The notes beneath the pieces were generated by a model, which saw nothing but the letters and a program-made list of their open reading frames with translations, was not told the origin of the DNA and searched no databases. Position numbers and translations under genes: made by a program. From Arthrobacter ipis (GTDB lineage: Bacteria > Actinomycetota > Actinomycetes > Actinomycetales > Micrococcaceae): 64,000 nt of DNA. Positions 8,780-16,401 of the stretch are shown one piece after another. The stretch's first letter is position 1. Each line of letters starts with the position of its first letter. The stretch covers positions 418,222 through 482,221 of the forward strand of contig NZ_JAAOXD010000003.1 of the NCBI RefSeq assembly GCF_014694315.1. Direction: 5' to 3'.

Positions 8780-9867
8780 CAGAGGGCGCCCTGCCGGACC
8801 TGGCGTGCGGATTCGATGACGGCGAGAACCTCCGCCCCCTTGACGACGCCGGCAACCTTGCCGTCGCCGTCGACCGCGACGCCGAGCCCCGAAGGCGACG
8901 ACAGCGCGGCGTCGAGGGCGCGCCGCAGGGTGTCGCCCGGCCGGAACAGGGAGCCGCCCGGGATGAGCTGGGAGTCGAGGCCGGGGCCTTCCCAGCCCAG
9001 CGGGCGCTGCTGGTCATCCACCACCAGGCGCCAGTCGTCGGCATTGGCCCTGGCGTCCCCGCCCCGGGTGACCGCGTCCACGGGATGGACCGCGACGCCG
9101 TCGGCCGTGGTGAAGGCGAGGTGCCGGAACCCGCGGTCCCTGCCCACAAAGGAAGCCACGAACTCGTTGGCCGGTGCCCGGAGGATCTCCTCAGGTGTGG
9201 CGTACTGCGCCAGCTTGCCGCCGACGGCGAAGACAGCCACCTTGTCGCCCAGCACGGTGGCCTCGTCGATGTCATGGGTGACAAACACGATGGTCTTGGC
9301 CAGGTCCCGCTGCAGGCGCAGGAGTTCCTGCTGGAGTTCGTCGCGGACCACGGGATCCACGGCGCTGAAGGGCTCGTCCATCAGCAGGACCGGCGGATCG
9401 GCGGCGAGCGCCCGGGCCACGCCAACGCGCTGCTGCTGGCCGCCCGAGAGCTGCGACGGGTACCGCTTGCCCAGTGAGGGGGCCAGCCCCACGACGTCGA
9501 GCAGTTCCTCCGCGCGCTTGCGGGCGTCGGCTTTTGGCACGCCGTTCAGCCTCGGCACAGTGGCGATGTTGTCCACCACGGAGCGGTGCGGCATCAGGCC
9601 GGAGGACTGCATCACGTAGCCCATGGAGCGCCGGAGCTCCGCTGCGGGCACGGAAGTGACATCGCGCCCGCCCACCGTGATGGTCCCGGAGGTGGGCTCC
9701 ACCATCCGGTTGATCATGCGCAGAGAGGTGGTCTTGCCGCAGCCTGATGGTCCTACGAACACCGTGATGGAGCCACGGTCAATGGACATGCTCAGCTGGT
9801 CCACCGCCGGTTGCCCGCTCTGGTACTGCTTGGTGACGCTCTGGAACTCGATCATGGCTTCGGCCAT
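8779..9867 (-). CDS. osmoprotectant ABC transporter ATP-binding protein
   Basis: ATPase driving the importer. The chosen ATG at 9867 (MAEAMIEFQSVTKQYQ) gives 362 residues; upstream sequence in frame looks non-coding. Motifs in order: Walker A GPSGCGKTTSL, Q-loop MQSSGLMPHRSV, signature LSGGQQQRVGVARAL, Walker B VLLMDEPFSAVDP and H-loop VFVTHDIDEAT. The C-terminal part (GKVAGVVKGAEVLAVIES) looks like a CBS half-repeat, as in ProV/OpuCA ATPases where such domains sense ionic strength. It is the first gene of the operon; promoter signals would lie in 9868-10070, where I see no clear consensus. Confidence 0.93.
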   Translation of the reverse strand: MAEAMIEFQSVTKQYQSGQPAVDQLSMSIDRGSITVFVGPSGCGKTTSLRMINRMVEPTSGTITVGGRDVTSVPAAELRRSMGYVMQSSGLMPHRSVVDNIATVPRLNGVPKADARKRAEELLDVVGLAPSLGKRYPSQLSGGQQQRVGVARALAADPPVLLMDEPFSAVDPVVRDELQQELLRLQRDLAKTIVFVTHDIDEATVLGDKVAVFAVGGKLAQYATPEEILRAPANEFVASFVGRDRGFRHLAFTTADGVAVHPVDAVTRGGDARANADDWRLVVDDQQRPLGWEGPGLDSQLIPGGSLFRPGDTLRRALDAALSSPSGLGVAVDGDGKVAGVVKGAEVLAVIESARQVRQGAL

Positions 9868-10070
9868 ACCCGGCTTACCTAACTGTTGGGCGGCAACATC
9901 GGACGGTAAAGCGAATCGATCATAAGCACGCTGTTTTTTGGCTGTAAAGCGCACCTTGACCCAGCGTAACCAGTGCCTGAAGCAAAACCGCCGCAGGCAC
10001 GGATACCGTAATCATTCGGAGACAAACACGATTGATTCGGCGTCCTCCCCTGCCCGGATGGGTGGAGGCG

Positions 10071-10127
10071 TTTTTGTCCAGATAAGGGGCGCTCCGAGGG
10101 CTTTTCGAGCCATTATCCGGACCAAAA
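10071..10127 (-). terminator. candidate rsgA terminator (long imperfect inverted repeat)
   Basis: TTTTTGTCCAGATAA at 10071-10085 pairs, with two mismatches, with TTATCCGGACCAAAA at 10113-10127; the 27-base loop holds a smaller GGGCTTTTCGAGCC hairpin. It begins 9 bp past the rsgA stop and read leftward ends in a T-run, which fits a terminator. Confidence 0.5.
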
Positions 10128-10135
10128 CTCCAGCT

Positions 10136-11293
10136 TCAGGAATGGCGGTAGCGTTCGGCGGCCCGCTGGCTCCGCCCGGCCACCACCACCTTCTGGTGCC
10201 ATTCCCGCTGGTACGCCCTTCTTGCCGCAGCATCGTGGCGCCGTTCCAGGGCCGCGAGCTCGCGCTGGAGCTTGACGTAGCTGGCCCACCGCCTCTCCTC
10301 GAGGAATCCGTCGTCGAGGGCCGCGCGGACGGCGCACCCGGGTTCCCGGTCGTGGGCGCAGTCGGAGAAGCGGCACTGCTCGAAGAGCACCTGCAGGTCG
10401 CCGAACATCTCCTCCATGCCGTCCTCGGCGTCGAACAGGCCGAAGCCGCGGACACCGGGAGTGTCCATCAGCACGGCGCCGTTAGGCAGCGGCACCAGTT
10501 CACGCGACGTCGTGGTGTGCCGCCCCCTGCCGTCGGTGGCGCGCACATCCCCGGTGGACTGGACGTGGTGCCCCACGAGCGCGTTGATGAGGGTGGACTT
10601 CCCGGCGCCGGAAGGGCCCAGCAGGGCGAGCGTCCACCCCGGCCGCACCCTGGCGAGCAGCTCGTCGATGCCGTCCCCCTGCTCCGCGGATGTGGTCACC
10701 ACGTCCACGCCGGCGGCCTGCAGGATCACCTTCCCGACGACGTCGTCGGCGATGTCCGCCAGGTCCGCCTTCGTGATGATCACCAACGGGGTGGCGCCGG
10801 AATCCCAGACGGCCACCAGCGTCCGTTCGAGCCTGTTGTGGCTCAGCGGACGGTCGACGGGAACAACCACGCCCACCATGTCGATGTTCGCGGCGAGGAC
10901 CTGCCCCTCCGTGGACGGGTCGAAGGCACGTTTACGGCTCAGCTCGGACGTGCGCGGAAGCACCCCGACGACGGCCGGTTCCGCAGCCCGGTTGCGGCCG
11001 AGCCAGACCCAGTCGCCGGTGGCCGGCACGGTACCGGGCGGATACGGCAGGTGCACCAGTCCGTCGGCCGTGGCTGCCACGATCCGGTTCCGGTCCACCC
11101 GGACGACGCGGGCGGCAGCCTCGGCACCGCCGGCCGGATGGGCAGCGAAGTGCTGCGCCTGGGCCTCCGTGAAGCCGTACTGGCTTGGGCCGGGCAGGGG
11201 CTCAGTGTTTTTGAAATCAGTGTGTATGAATGGGGTTGGGTTGTGGATGTGGGGTTGAAGCTGGTTGGCACGAGTGCCGGAAGAATTTTTCAC
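10136..11293 (-). CDS. rsgA: ribosome small-subunit-dependent GTPase A
   Basis: Circularly permuted GTPase that checks late 30S maturation. The 385 residues show the permuted motif order: G4 TKAD at 174-177, G1 GPSGAGKST at 226-234 and G3 DTPG at 277-280. The C-terminal zinc knuckle ligands are C307, C312, H314 and C320 (CRFSDCAHDREPGC). An N-terminal OB-fold carries VRVDRNRIV and GDWVWLGRN. The first ~35 residues are not conserved and no internal ATG precedes the OB-fold, so the start is uncertain. It appears monocistronic. Confidence 0.95.
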   Translation of the reverse strand: MKNSSGTRANQLQPHIHNPTPFIHTDFKNTEPLPGPSQYGFTEAQAQHFAAHPAGGAEAAARVVRVDRNRIVAATADGLVHLPYPPGTVPATGDWVWLGRNRAAEPAVVGVLPRTSELSRKRAFDPSTEGQVLAANIDMVGVVVPVDRPLSHNRLERTLVAVWDSGATPLVIITKADLADIADDVVGKVILQAAGVDVVTTSAEQGDGIDELLARVRPGWTLALLGPSGAGKSTLINALVGHHVQSTGDVRATDGRGRHTTTSRELVPLPNGAVLMDTPGVRGFGLFDAEDGMEEMFGDLQVLFEQCRFSDCAHDREPGCAVRAALDDGFLEERRWASYVKLQRELAALERRHDAAARRAYQREWHQKVVVAGRSQRAAERYRHS

Positions 11294-11576
11294 TGTGAAC
11301 CTCGGGTTGGCCCCGAAGCGCCGCCGACCGGCAAAGCAGTGCGCTGTGTGTAGTGCGCGCTGGGCTGGCTAAGAGTGGGCAGCAGCGGGGGCAGGAGTAA
11401 TGAAGGACTTTTCGAGAAGGCGCGGAGCGCGCACGAAATCTGCAATCATCAGGTCCACCTCCCCCGTACGAAGTTCATGCCGGACTGGCCGCCGCCGGAC
11501 AAGAAGGTCCGGGGACTCCCCCAGAATAGCCAGCGGGGCGCCGGCTGGCTAGGGCAACCAGGCGGCGGCAGGGAAA

Positions 11577-12038
11577 TCAGTCCAGTGAATCCAGCTTGCC
11601 GTTGACCGGCCGCTCCGAGAACAGCCGAAGCGCGGCGTCAACCAGGGACACCCTGTTCAGCGAACCGACGTCCTGCAGGGGAATCCAGGCGGCATGTGTG
11701 GTGGTGCCGTCCGTTTCGTGGGTGAGCTCGCCGCCCGTCACCCTCGCCTCATAGACCAAGCGGAGCGCCTGGAAGTCGCGGTCTGCCCCGTCCAGCCGCG
11801 AGTCCGCCGGCCAATGGCCGACGTCGATACCGAGCATCTCGCCGATCTCGGCGTGGTAGCCCGTCTCCTCGAAGACCTCACGGATGCAGCCGTCCACGGG
11901 GTGCTCGGCCAGGTCCAGGCCGCCGCCGGGCAGTGTCCAGCCTTCCTTGCCGTCCTGCTTCCAGTACGCCAGGAGGATAGCGCCGTCGCGGATGATGACC
12001 GCGTAGGCGGCAGGGCGGGTGTCGAAGAGAACGCTCAT
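11577..12038 (-). CDS. NUDIX hydrolase
   Basis: 153-residue NUDIX-fold pyrophosphohydrolase, acting on a nucleoside diphosphate linked to an unknown moiety. The NUDIX box starts GGGLDLAEHPVDGC and runs into IREVFEETGYH, with all catalytic Glu residues present. The ATG at 12038 (MSVLFDTRPAAYAVII) was chosen because the longer upstream reading crosses the start of the divergent pirin gene. The substrate cannot be inferred. It shares a 56-bp divergent promoter region with the pirin gene. The 283 bp downstream, to rsgA, show no feature I can support. Confidence 0.88.
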   Translation of the reverse strand: MSVLFDTRPAAYAVIIRDGAILLAYWKQDGKEGWTLPGGGLDLAEHPVDGCIREVFEETGYHAEIGEMLGIDVGHWPADSRLDGADRDFQALRLVYEARVTGGELTHETDGTTTHAAWIPLQDVGSLNRVSLVDAALRLFSERPVNGKLDSLD

Positions 12039-12094
12039 GGCTCCAGCGTAGCCCCGCGCTATCCGCGTGCAGGGAGCCGTCCTAGAGTGGGACT

Positions 12095-13141
12095 GTGACG
12101 AATCTGGAGCTTCTCCCGCAGGAGGAAACCTGCCCACCCGCCGGCCCGGACACAGGAACGGGAGGCGGGCCGTGCCTGCAGCTGTGGCCGGCACGCGAAG
12201 TGCCGCTCGGCGGGGTCCGCGCGATGTCGGTGCTCCGCACCCTGCCCCAGCGCGGCCTGCCGACGGTGGGTGCCTGGTGCTTTCTGGACAGCTTCGGCCC
12301 TGACCGGACGGCGATGTCCGTGCTGCCGCACCCGCATACCGGGCTGCAGACCGTGACGTGGCCGCTGGCCGGGCAGATCAGGCACCGGGACAGCGTTGGC
12401 AGCGACGTCATTGTCCGCCCGGGCGAGCTGAACATCATGACCGCGGGCCGTGGCGTCTCGCACTCCGAGTTTGCCGTGCTGCCGGCAACGGACGACGGCG
12501 GTGGCACGGACGACGGCGGCGCAGGGCTTCCGCTGCAGCGCGGGCTGCAGCTGTGGGTCGCCTTGCCGGACGGGGAGCGGGACAGGCCTCCGGCCTTCGA
12601 GCAGCACCGCGACCTGCCCACGGTTCATGGCCCGGGCTTCACCGCCGCGGTGATGGTGGGAACCTTCGCCGGCGCTTCCTCGCCGGCCACGATGTACACG
12701 CCGATCGTCGGCGCGGACATCAGCTGCGGCGGTGCCGCCTCCTTCCCGCTTGACCCGGCGTTCGAGCACGCCGTCCTGGTGCTCGACGGCGGCCTGACGG
12801 TGGACGGGCAGGAGATCGGCCCGGGGCCGCTGGGCTACCTGGGTGCCGGGCGCGAAGTCCTGGCCGTGGACGCCCTGCCGGAGACCCGCTTCGTACTGAT
12901 CGGTGGCGAGCCGCTCCAGGAGGAGCTGCTGATGTGGTGGAACTTCGTTGGCAGGACCCATGAGGAGGTGGCCCAGGCGCGGGCGGACTGGGAGGCGCAG
13001 GCCGAAATGCCCGGCACAGCGGCGGAGGCTGCCCGCTTCGGGCTGGTCCGCGGCCACGGACCGGATGCGGGCCGGGAGGCAGGCAGGATCCCCGCGCCGC
13101 CCTTGCCCGGAGTGAAGCTCAGGCCGCGGACCCGGTCCTAG
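12095..13141 (+). CDS. pirin family protein
   Basis: Bicupin of the pirin superfamily. The N-terminal cupin has LDSFGPD, metal-ligand segment HPHTGLQTVTW, then GELNIMTAGRGVSHSE; the His, His, His and Glu of the metal site are all present. Some pirins are quercetin dioxygenases and others regulatory, and the sequence does not decide. It is longer (348 residues) than typical pirins because of an Asp/Gly-rich insert near 133-145 and a C-terminal extension. The start is a GTG. Its stop codon lies inside a tandem duplication (13128-13180). Confidence 0.88.
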   Translation: MTNLELLPQEETCPPAGPDTGTGGGPCLQLWPAREVPLGGVRAMSVLRTLPQRGLPTVGAWCFLDSFGPDRTAMSVLPHPHTGLQTVTWPLAGQIRHRDSVGSDVIVRPGELNIMTAGRGVSHSEFAVLPATDDGGGTDDGGAGLPLQRGLQLWVALPDGERDRPPAFEQHRDLPTVHGPGFTAAVMVGTFAGASSPATMYTPIVGADISCGGAASFPLDPAFEHAVLVLDGGLTVDGQEIGPGPLGYLGAGREVLAVDALPETRFVLIGGEPLQEELLMWWNFVGRTHEEVAQARADWEAQAEMPGTAAEAARFGLVRGHGPDAGREAGRIPAPPLPGVKLRPRTRS

Positions 13142-13180
13142 GGCCCGGTGTCAGGACCCGGTCCCAGGGCCTGGGTGTCA
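13128..13180. repeat. imperfect 26/27-bp tandem duplication across a gene end
   Basis: A 26-bp unit at 13128-13153 is repeated as 27 bp at 13154-13180 with one substitution and a small indel region; both begin GGACCCGGTCC and end GGTGTCA. It covers the pirin stop codon, the convergent gap and the last codon of the kinase gene. Confidence 0.7.
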
Positions 13181-14209
13181 GGGCTGGCCGCGGACCAGCA
13201 GCGGGACACCGAAAACGGGGTCCTGCACCAGGATCCGCACGTCGCTGACTCCGACTGCGGCCAGGTGCTTCCGGAATGATTCCTGCAGCCGGACAACGTT
13301 CATGCCCAGGCCGCTGCCCAGAATGACCGGACCGTCCAGCCCCAGCTGCTGCAAAACCTGGGCGGCCATCTCCGCCAGGTCTTTGCCCGCCTGCTCGATC
13401 AGACCGCGGCTGACGCTGTGGCCGGCGTCGGCCGCCTCCACCACCAGCCGGGCCTGCTGCGCCCAGAAGCGCCGCCCGGTGTCCGGGGAGTGGAACAGCG
13501 CGATCAGTCTGTTCGGGTCATCGGTGTTGCAGGAATCCAGGAGTGCCCGCGTCAGCTCGTCCGGTTCCTGCCCCTGGTTCATGCGCCGCAGGCTGTGCCG
13601 GACCGCCTCGCGGCCCAGCCAGTAACCGCTGCCTTCGTCGCCCAGAAGGTAGCCCCAGCCGCCCGCCCGTGCCTCGTCGCCGTCGCCGTTCGCGCCCCAG
13701 GCCGCCGATCCGGTGCCCGCGATGACTGCGACGCCGGTGCTGGCGCCACCGGCCGCGAGCAAGAGCCGGGAGTCGTGGACCACGGTAATCCGTGCCCCCG
13801 GGGCGTGCGGCTCGATGAGGGCGGCCAGAGCGGCAGCGTCCTCATCGGTGTCGATCCCGCCGGCGCCGGCGTAGACCTGTGCCACCGGCCCCCGGCCGAT
13901 TTTGGCGAAAAGCTCCGCGAGGTGCGCCGCGGCTTCCGCACGGCTGACGTTCTGGACGTTCGCGCTTCCCACGCTCTGGTCGGCCACCGGTTCCCCGTGC
14001 TCGAAGCGGACTCCCCGCGTCTTGGTGCCGCCGATGTCGAGGCCGATCACGACGTCGTTGGCGCCCGCCCTGCTGGAACCGGGAGCGTCTGCCGGGACTT
14101 CGCTGGACAGGACTGTGCTGGGCAGGACTGTGCTGGGCGAACCAGCATTGGACGCGGCTGCGCTGGACGAAGCAGGGGCCGCACCGGATAGGTTGTCAGA
14201 GTTAGTCAC
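13178..14209 (-). CDS. BadF/BadG-type ATPase, N-acetylglucosamine kinase-like
   Basis: ASKHA-fold sugar kinase candidate. The phosphate-1 loop is GLDIGGTKTRGVRFEHG; other marks are VYAGAGGIDTDED, VVHDSRLLLA, GVAVIAGTGSAAWG and GWGYLLGDEGSGYWLGREA. This pattern is that of the N-acetylglucosamine kinase/BadF group. Sugar specificity is inferred. The first ~48 residues are Ser/Ala-rich and include a 5-residue duplication encoded by two 15-bp repeats (14108-14137), so translation may begin further in. It is divergent from the nitronate monooxygenase gene by 36 bp. Confidence 0.82.
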   Translation of the reverse strand: MTNSDNLSGAAPASSSAAASNAGSPSTVLPSTVLSSEVPADAPGSSRAGANDVVIGLDIGGTKTRGVRFEHGEPVADQSVGSANVQNVSRAEAAAHLAELFAKIGRGPVAQVYAGAGGIDTDEDAAALAALIEPHAPGARITVVHDSRLLLAAGGASTGVAVIAGTGSAAWGANGDGDEARAGGWGYLLGDEGSGYWLGREAVRHSLRRMNQGQEPDELTRALLDSCNTDDPNRLIALFHSPDTGRRFWAQQARLVVEAADAGHSVSRGLIEQAGKDLAEMAAQVLQQLGLDGPVILGSGLGMNVVRLQESFRKHLAAVGVSDVRILVQDPVFGVPLLVRGQP

Positions 14210-14245
14210 CTGAACAGATTACTAATTAGCCCCAAGGAGCCGGCC

Positions 14246-15277
14246 ATGCCCCACGCCGAGATTGATTCCCGCATCATTGCAGCGCCCATGGCAGGCGGGA
14301 CGTCCACGCCGGGCTTCGTCCAGGCCGTCCACCGCGCCGGAGGACTGGGCTTTCTCGCCGCGGGCTACAAGAGTGCGGACGCGGTCAGTGCTGAGATCCG
14401 CGCCTGCCGGGACGCCGGAGTCCGGTTCGGGGTCAACGTTTTTGTGCCTGACCATGCACAGCTGAACCCCTCCCCCGACGCCGTGGCAAGGCTGGAGGAG
14501 TACAGGAGCAGCCTCAGCCAGGATGCCGGGCGCTACGGCGTGGCCGTGCCGCCCCTGGTGCTTGACGACGACGACGCCTGGCAGGCGAAAATCGACCTCC
14601 TGTTGCAGCACCCGGTTGAACTGGTCAGCTTCGCGTTCGGGCTGCCCGACTCCGCAGTTGTCCAGGCGCTTCGGAAGGCGGGGTCGACGGTCATCGCCAC
14701 GGTCACCAGCCGCGCCGAGGCCGGGCTGGCAGCGGACCGCGGAGTCGACGCCCTCGTCGTCCAGCACAGCAGCGCCGGCGCCCACTCCGGCGCGTTCCTG
14801 GCTGAGACGAAAACTGGCAGCATGCCGCCGTCGACGGCCGACCTGATCCGGGAGGTGGCGGCCGCCGTCGACCTGCCGCTCATCGCCGCCGGTGCGGTGT
14901 CCGACGCCGCCGCCGTCAGGTCGGTCATTGCCGCCGGGGCGGTGGCCGCGCAGGTGGGAACGGCGCTGCTGCGGACGGACGAAAGCGGCGCGCGGCAGCT
15001 ACACAAGGACGCCCTGGGCGGTGACCTCTTCACCGAGACAACACCCACCCGCGCGTTTACCGGCCGTTACGCGCGCGCGCTGGTCAATGACTTCGTCCGC
15101 GACCACGGGGACGCCCCCGAGGGCTACCCCGCCATCCACCATCTGACCGCGCCCATCCGGGCGGCAGCAGCCGCTGCCGGTGACCAGCAACGGCTGAACC
15201 TCTGGGCAGGCAAAGGCTGGCGCTCAGCCAGGACGGGACCCTTGGCCGAGGCCGTGGGCGCGCTCCTGGACGATTAG
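14246..15277 (+). CDS. nitronate monooxygenase family protein
   Basis: FMN-dependent TIM-barrel enzyme of the 2-nitropropane dioxygenase family, oxidising alkyl nitronates such as propionate-3-nitronate. Visible marks: RIIAAPMAGGTSTPGFVQAV, GGLGFLAAGYKS, FGVNVFVPD, VSFAFGLPD, VVQHSSAGAHSGAF and phosphate-binding PLIAAGAVSDAAAVRSVI with AAQVGTALLRTDES. Length 343 fits class I enzymes. AAGGAG precedes the ATG at good spacing. It is convergent with the LysR gene. The palindrome CCCGGCGCCGGG at 15280-15291 lies just after the stop and may help termination. Confidence 0.9.
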   Translation: MPHAEIDSRIIAAPMAGGTSTPGFVQAVHRAGGLGFLAAGYKSADAVSAEIRACRDAGVRFGVNVFVPDHAQLNPSPDAVARLEEYRSSLSQDAGRYGVAVPPLVLDDDDAWQAKIDLLLQHPVELVSFAFGLPDSAVVQALRKAGSTVIATVTSRAEAGLAADRGVDALVVQHSSAGAHSGAFLAETKTGSMPPSTADLIREVAAAVDLPLIAAGAVSDAAAVRSVIAAGAVAAQVGTALLRTDESGARQLHKDALGGDLFTETTPTRAFTGRYARALVNDFVRDHGDAPEGYPAIHHLTAPIRAAAAAAGDQQRLNLWAGKGWRSARTGPLAEAVGALLDD

Positions 15278-15318
15278 CGCCCGGCGCCGGGTTTGAGCCC
15301 CTGCGCCAGGGAGTCCGG

Positions 15319-16305
15319 TCAGGCGCCTGAGCGGGCCCGGACCAGCCCCGCCAGCAGCCCGGGCCCCTCCTCCAGCACAAGCTCCCGGAAGAGCCTGACG
15401 GCGTCGGGCTCGCTCTCCCGCACGCTGCGGCGCTCCCGCCAGGCCAGACCGATCTCGCGGTACGCCAGTTCAGATTCCAGCGCAACTTCGACCCAGCGCA
15501 GGTCGCCGGTGTCCGCCGTAACGCCGAGGCCCGGCCCGCTGCCTCCCTCCGGGGGGAGGATGCTCACACCCAGCCCGGCGGACACCAGACCCCGCGCGGT
15601 GTGTGAATCCTGGCTTTCAAAGGCGATCCGCGGCCTGAAGCCCGCCTCCCTGAACAGGGCATCCGTAAGTGAGCGCAGCCCGTAGCCGGATCCGAGCGCC
15701 ACGAACTGGTCTTTCCAGATCTCGGCCATGGCCACCGACTTCCGGTCCGCCAGCGGGTGCCGGTGGTGCAGCACGAGCCGCAGCGGTTCCCGGTACAGCG
15801 CGGCTGAGCCGATGGTCCTGCTGGCTGGCGCCACGGGTGCGGTCAGCGCGAGATCCGCGGCGCCGGAGGAGAGTTCCGCCAGGCAGCTGTCGCGGGAGCC
15901 CTGGTGGAGATGGAACTCCGTCTGCGGATAGCGGCTCCGGAATGCGCTGATGAGCAGCGGCAGCGTCGCCTCGCCGAACGTGTGCTGAAAGGTCACGGCG
16001 ACCCGGCCGCGCACCACCTCCGATTCATGCCGGACGAGGTCCAGACCGGCACGGAACTCGGCGAGCGCCGATTCCACGTAGGGCAGCAACGTCGTGGCGG
16101 CAGGTGTCAGCCGGACTCCCCTTCCGTCCCTGACCAGCAGCTCGGTTCCCACCACGGCGCTGGCGCGCGCCAGCGCACGGCTGACCGTCGACTGCGGAAC
16201 GCCGAGCAGCTCGGCGGTTTCGGTGATGTGCTGCGTCCGCCCAAGCTCCGCCAGCAGCGGCAGAATCGGAAGCAGCTGCACCAGCTGCCTGTGCTCGACA
16301 TCCAT
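15319..16305 (-). CDS. LysR-family transcriptional regulator
   Basis: Probable regulator of the divergent MFS gene. The N-terminal winged helix-turn-helix is clear at about residues 18-65 (TETAELLGVPQSTVSRALAR, then ELLVRDGRGVRLT). The C-terminal effector domain has VRGRVAVTFQHTFG, SGAADLALTAPV and LVSAGLGVSILPPEGG, the usual periplasmic-binding-like fold. At 328 residues it is normal length. The 90-bp gap to the MFS gene holds two palindromes suited to LysR control. The inducer is unknown. Confidence 0.92.
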   Translation of the reverse strand: MDVEHRQLVQLLPILPLLAELGRTQHITETAELLGVPQSTVSRALARASAVVGTELLVRDGRGVRLTPAATTLLPYVESALAEFRAGLDLVRHESEVVRGRVAVTFQHTFGEATLPLLISAFRSRYPQTEFHLHQGSRDSCLAELSSGAADLALTAPVAPASRTIGSAALYREPLRLVLHHRHPLADRKSVAMAEIWKDQFVALGSGYGLRSLTDALFREAGFRPRIAFESQDSHTARGLVSAGLGVSILPPEGGSGPGLGVTADTGDLRWVEVALESELAYREIGLAWRERRSVRESEPDAVRLFRELVLEEGPGLLAGLVRARSGA

Positions 16306-16344
16306 TGCCTTCCTCCGTCATTCAATCCGTTTCAGCATGAATTA

Positions 16345-16391
16345 CCAATGAATCATGCATTGGATACTAGGTCAGCATAGATCTACGCTGA
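16345..16391. promoter_or_regulatory. candidate LysR operators in the LysR-MFS gap
   Basis: Two palindromes lie in the divergent gap. CCAATG (16345-16350) is mirrored by CATTGG (16358-16363). TCAGCATAGATCTACGCTGA at 16372-16391 is a 20-bp near-perfect palindrome, with one mismatched base pair. LysR proteins typically bind such dyads next to the target promoter. Confidence 0.6.
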
Positions 16392-16401
16392 AGGCATGCC
16401 A

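Noticed and set aside
11375..11605. 76-residue rightward open frame in the gap between rsgA and the NUDIX gene
   Set aside because: Low-complexity translation and overlap with the NUDIX 3' end; no support.
12488..12525. Runs of GACGACGGCGG in the pirin gene as members of the GTACGACGGCGG repeat family
   Set aside because: They are in-frame Asp-Asp-Gly-Gly codons without the GTAC prefix or a hairpin partner.
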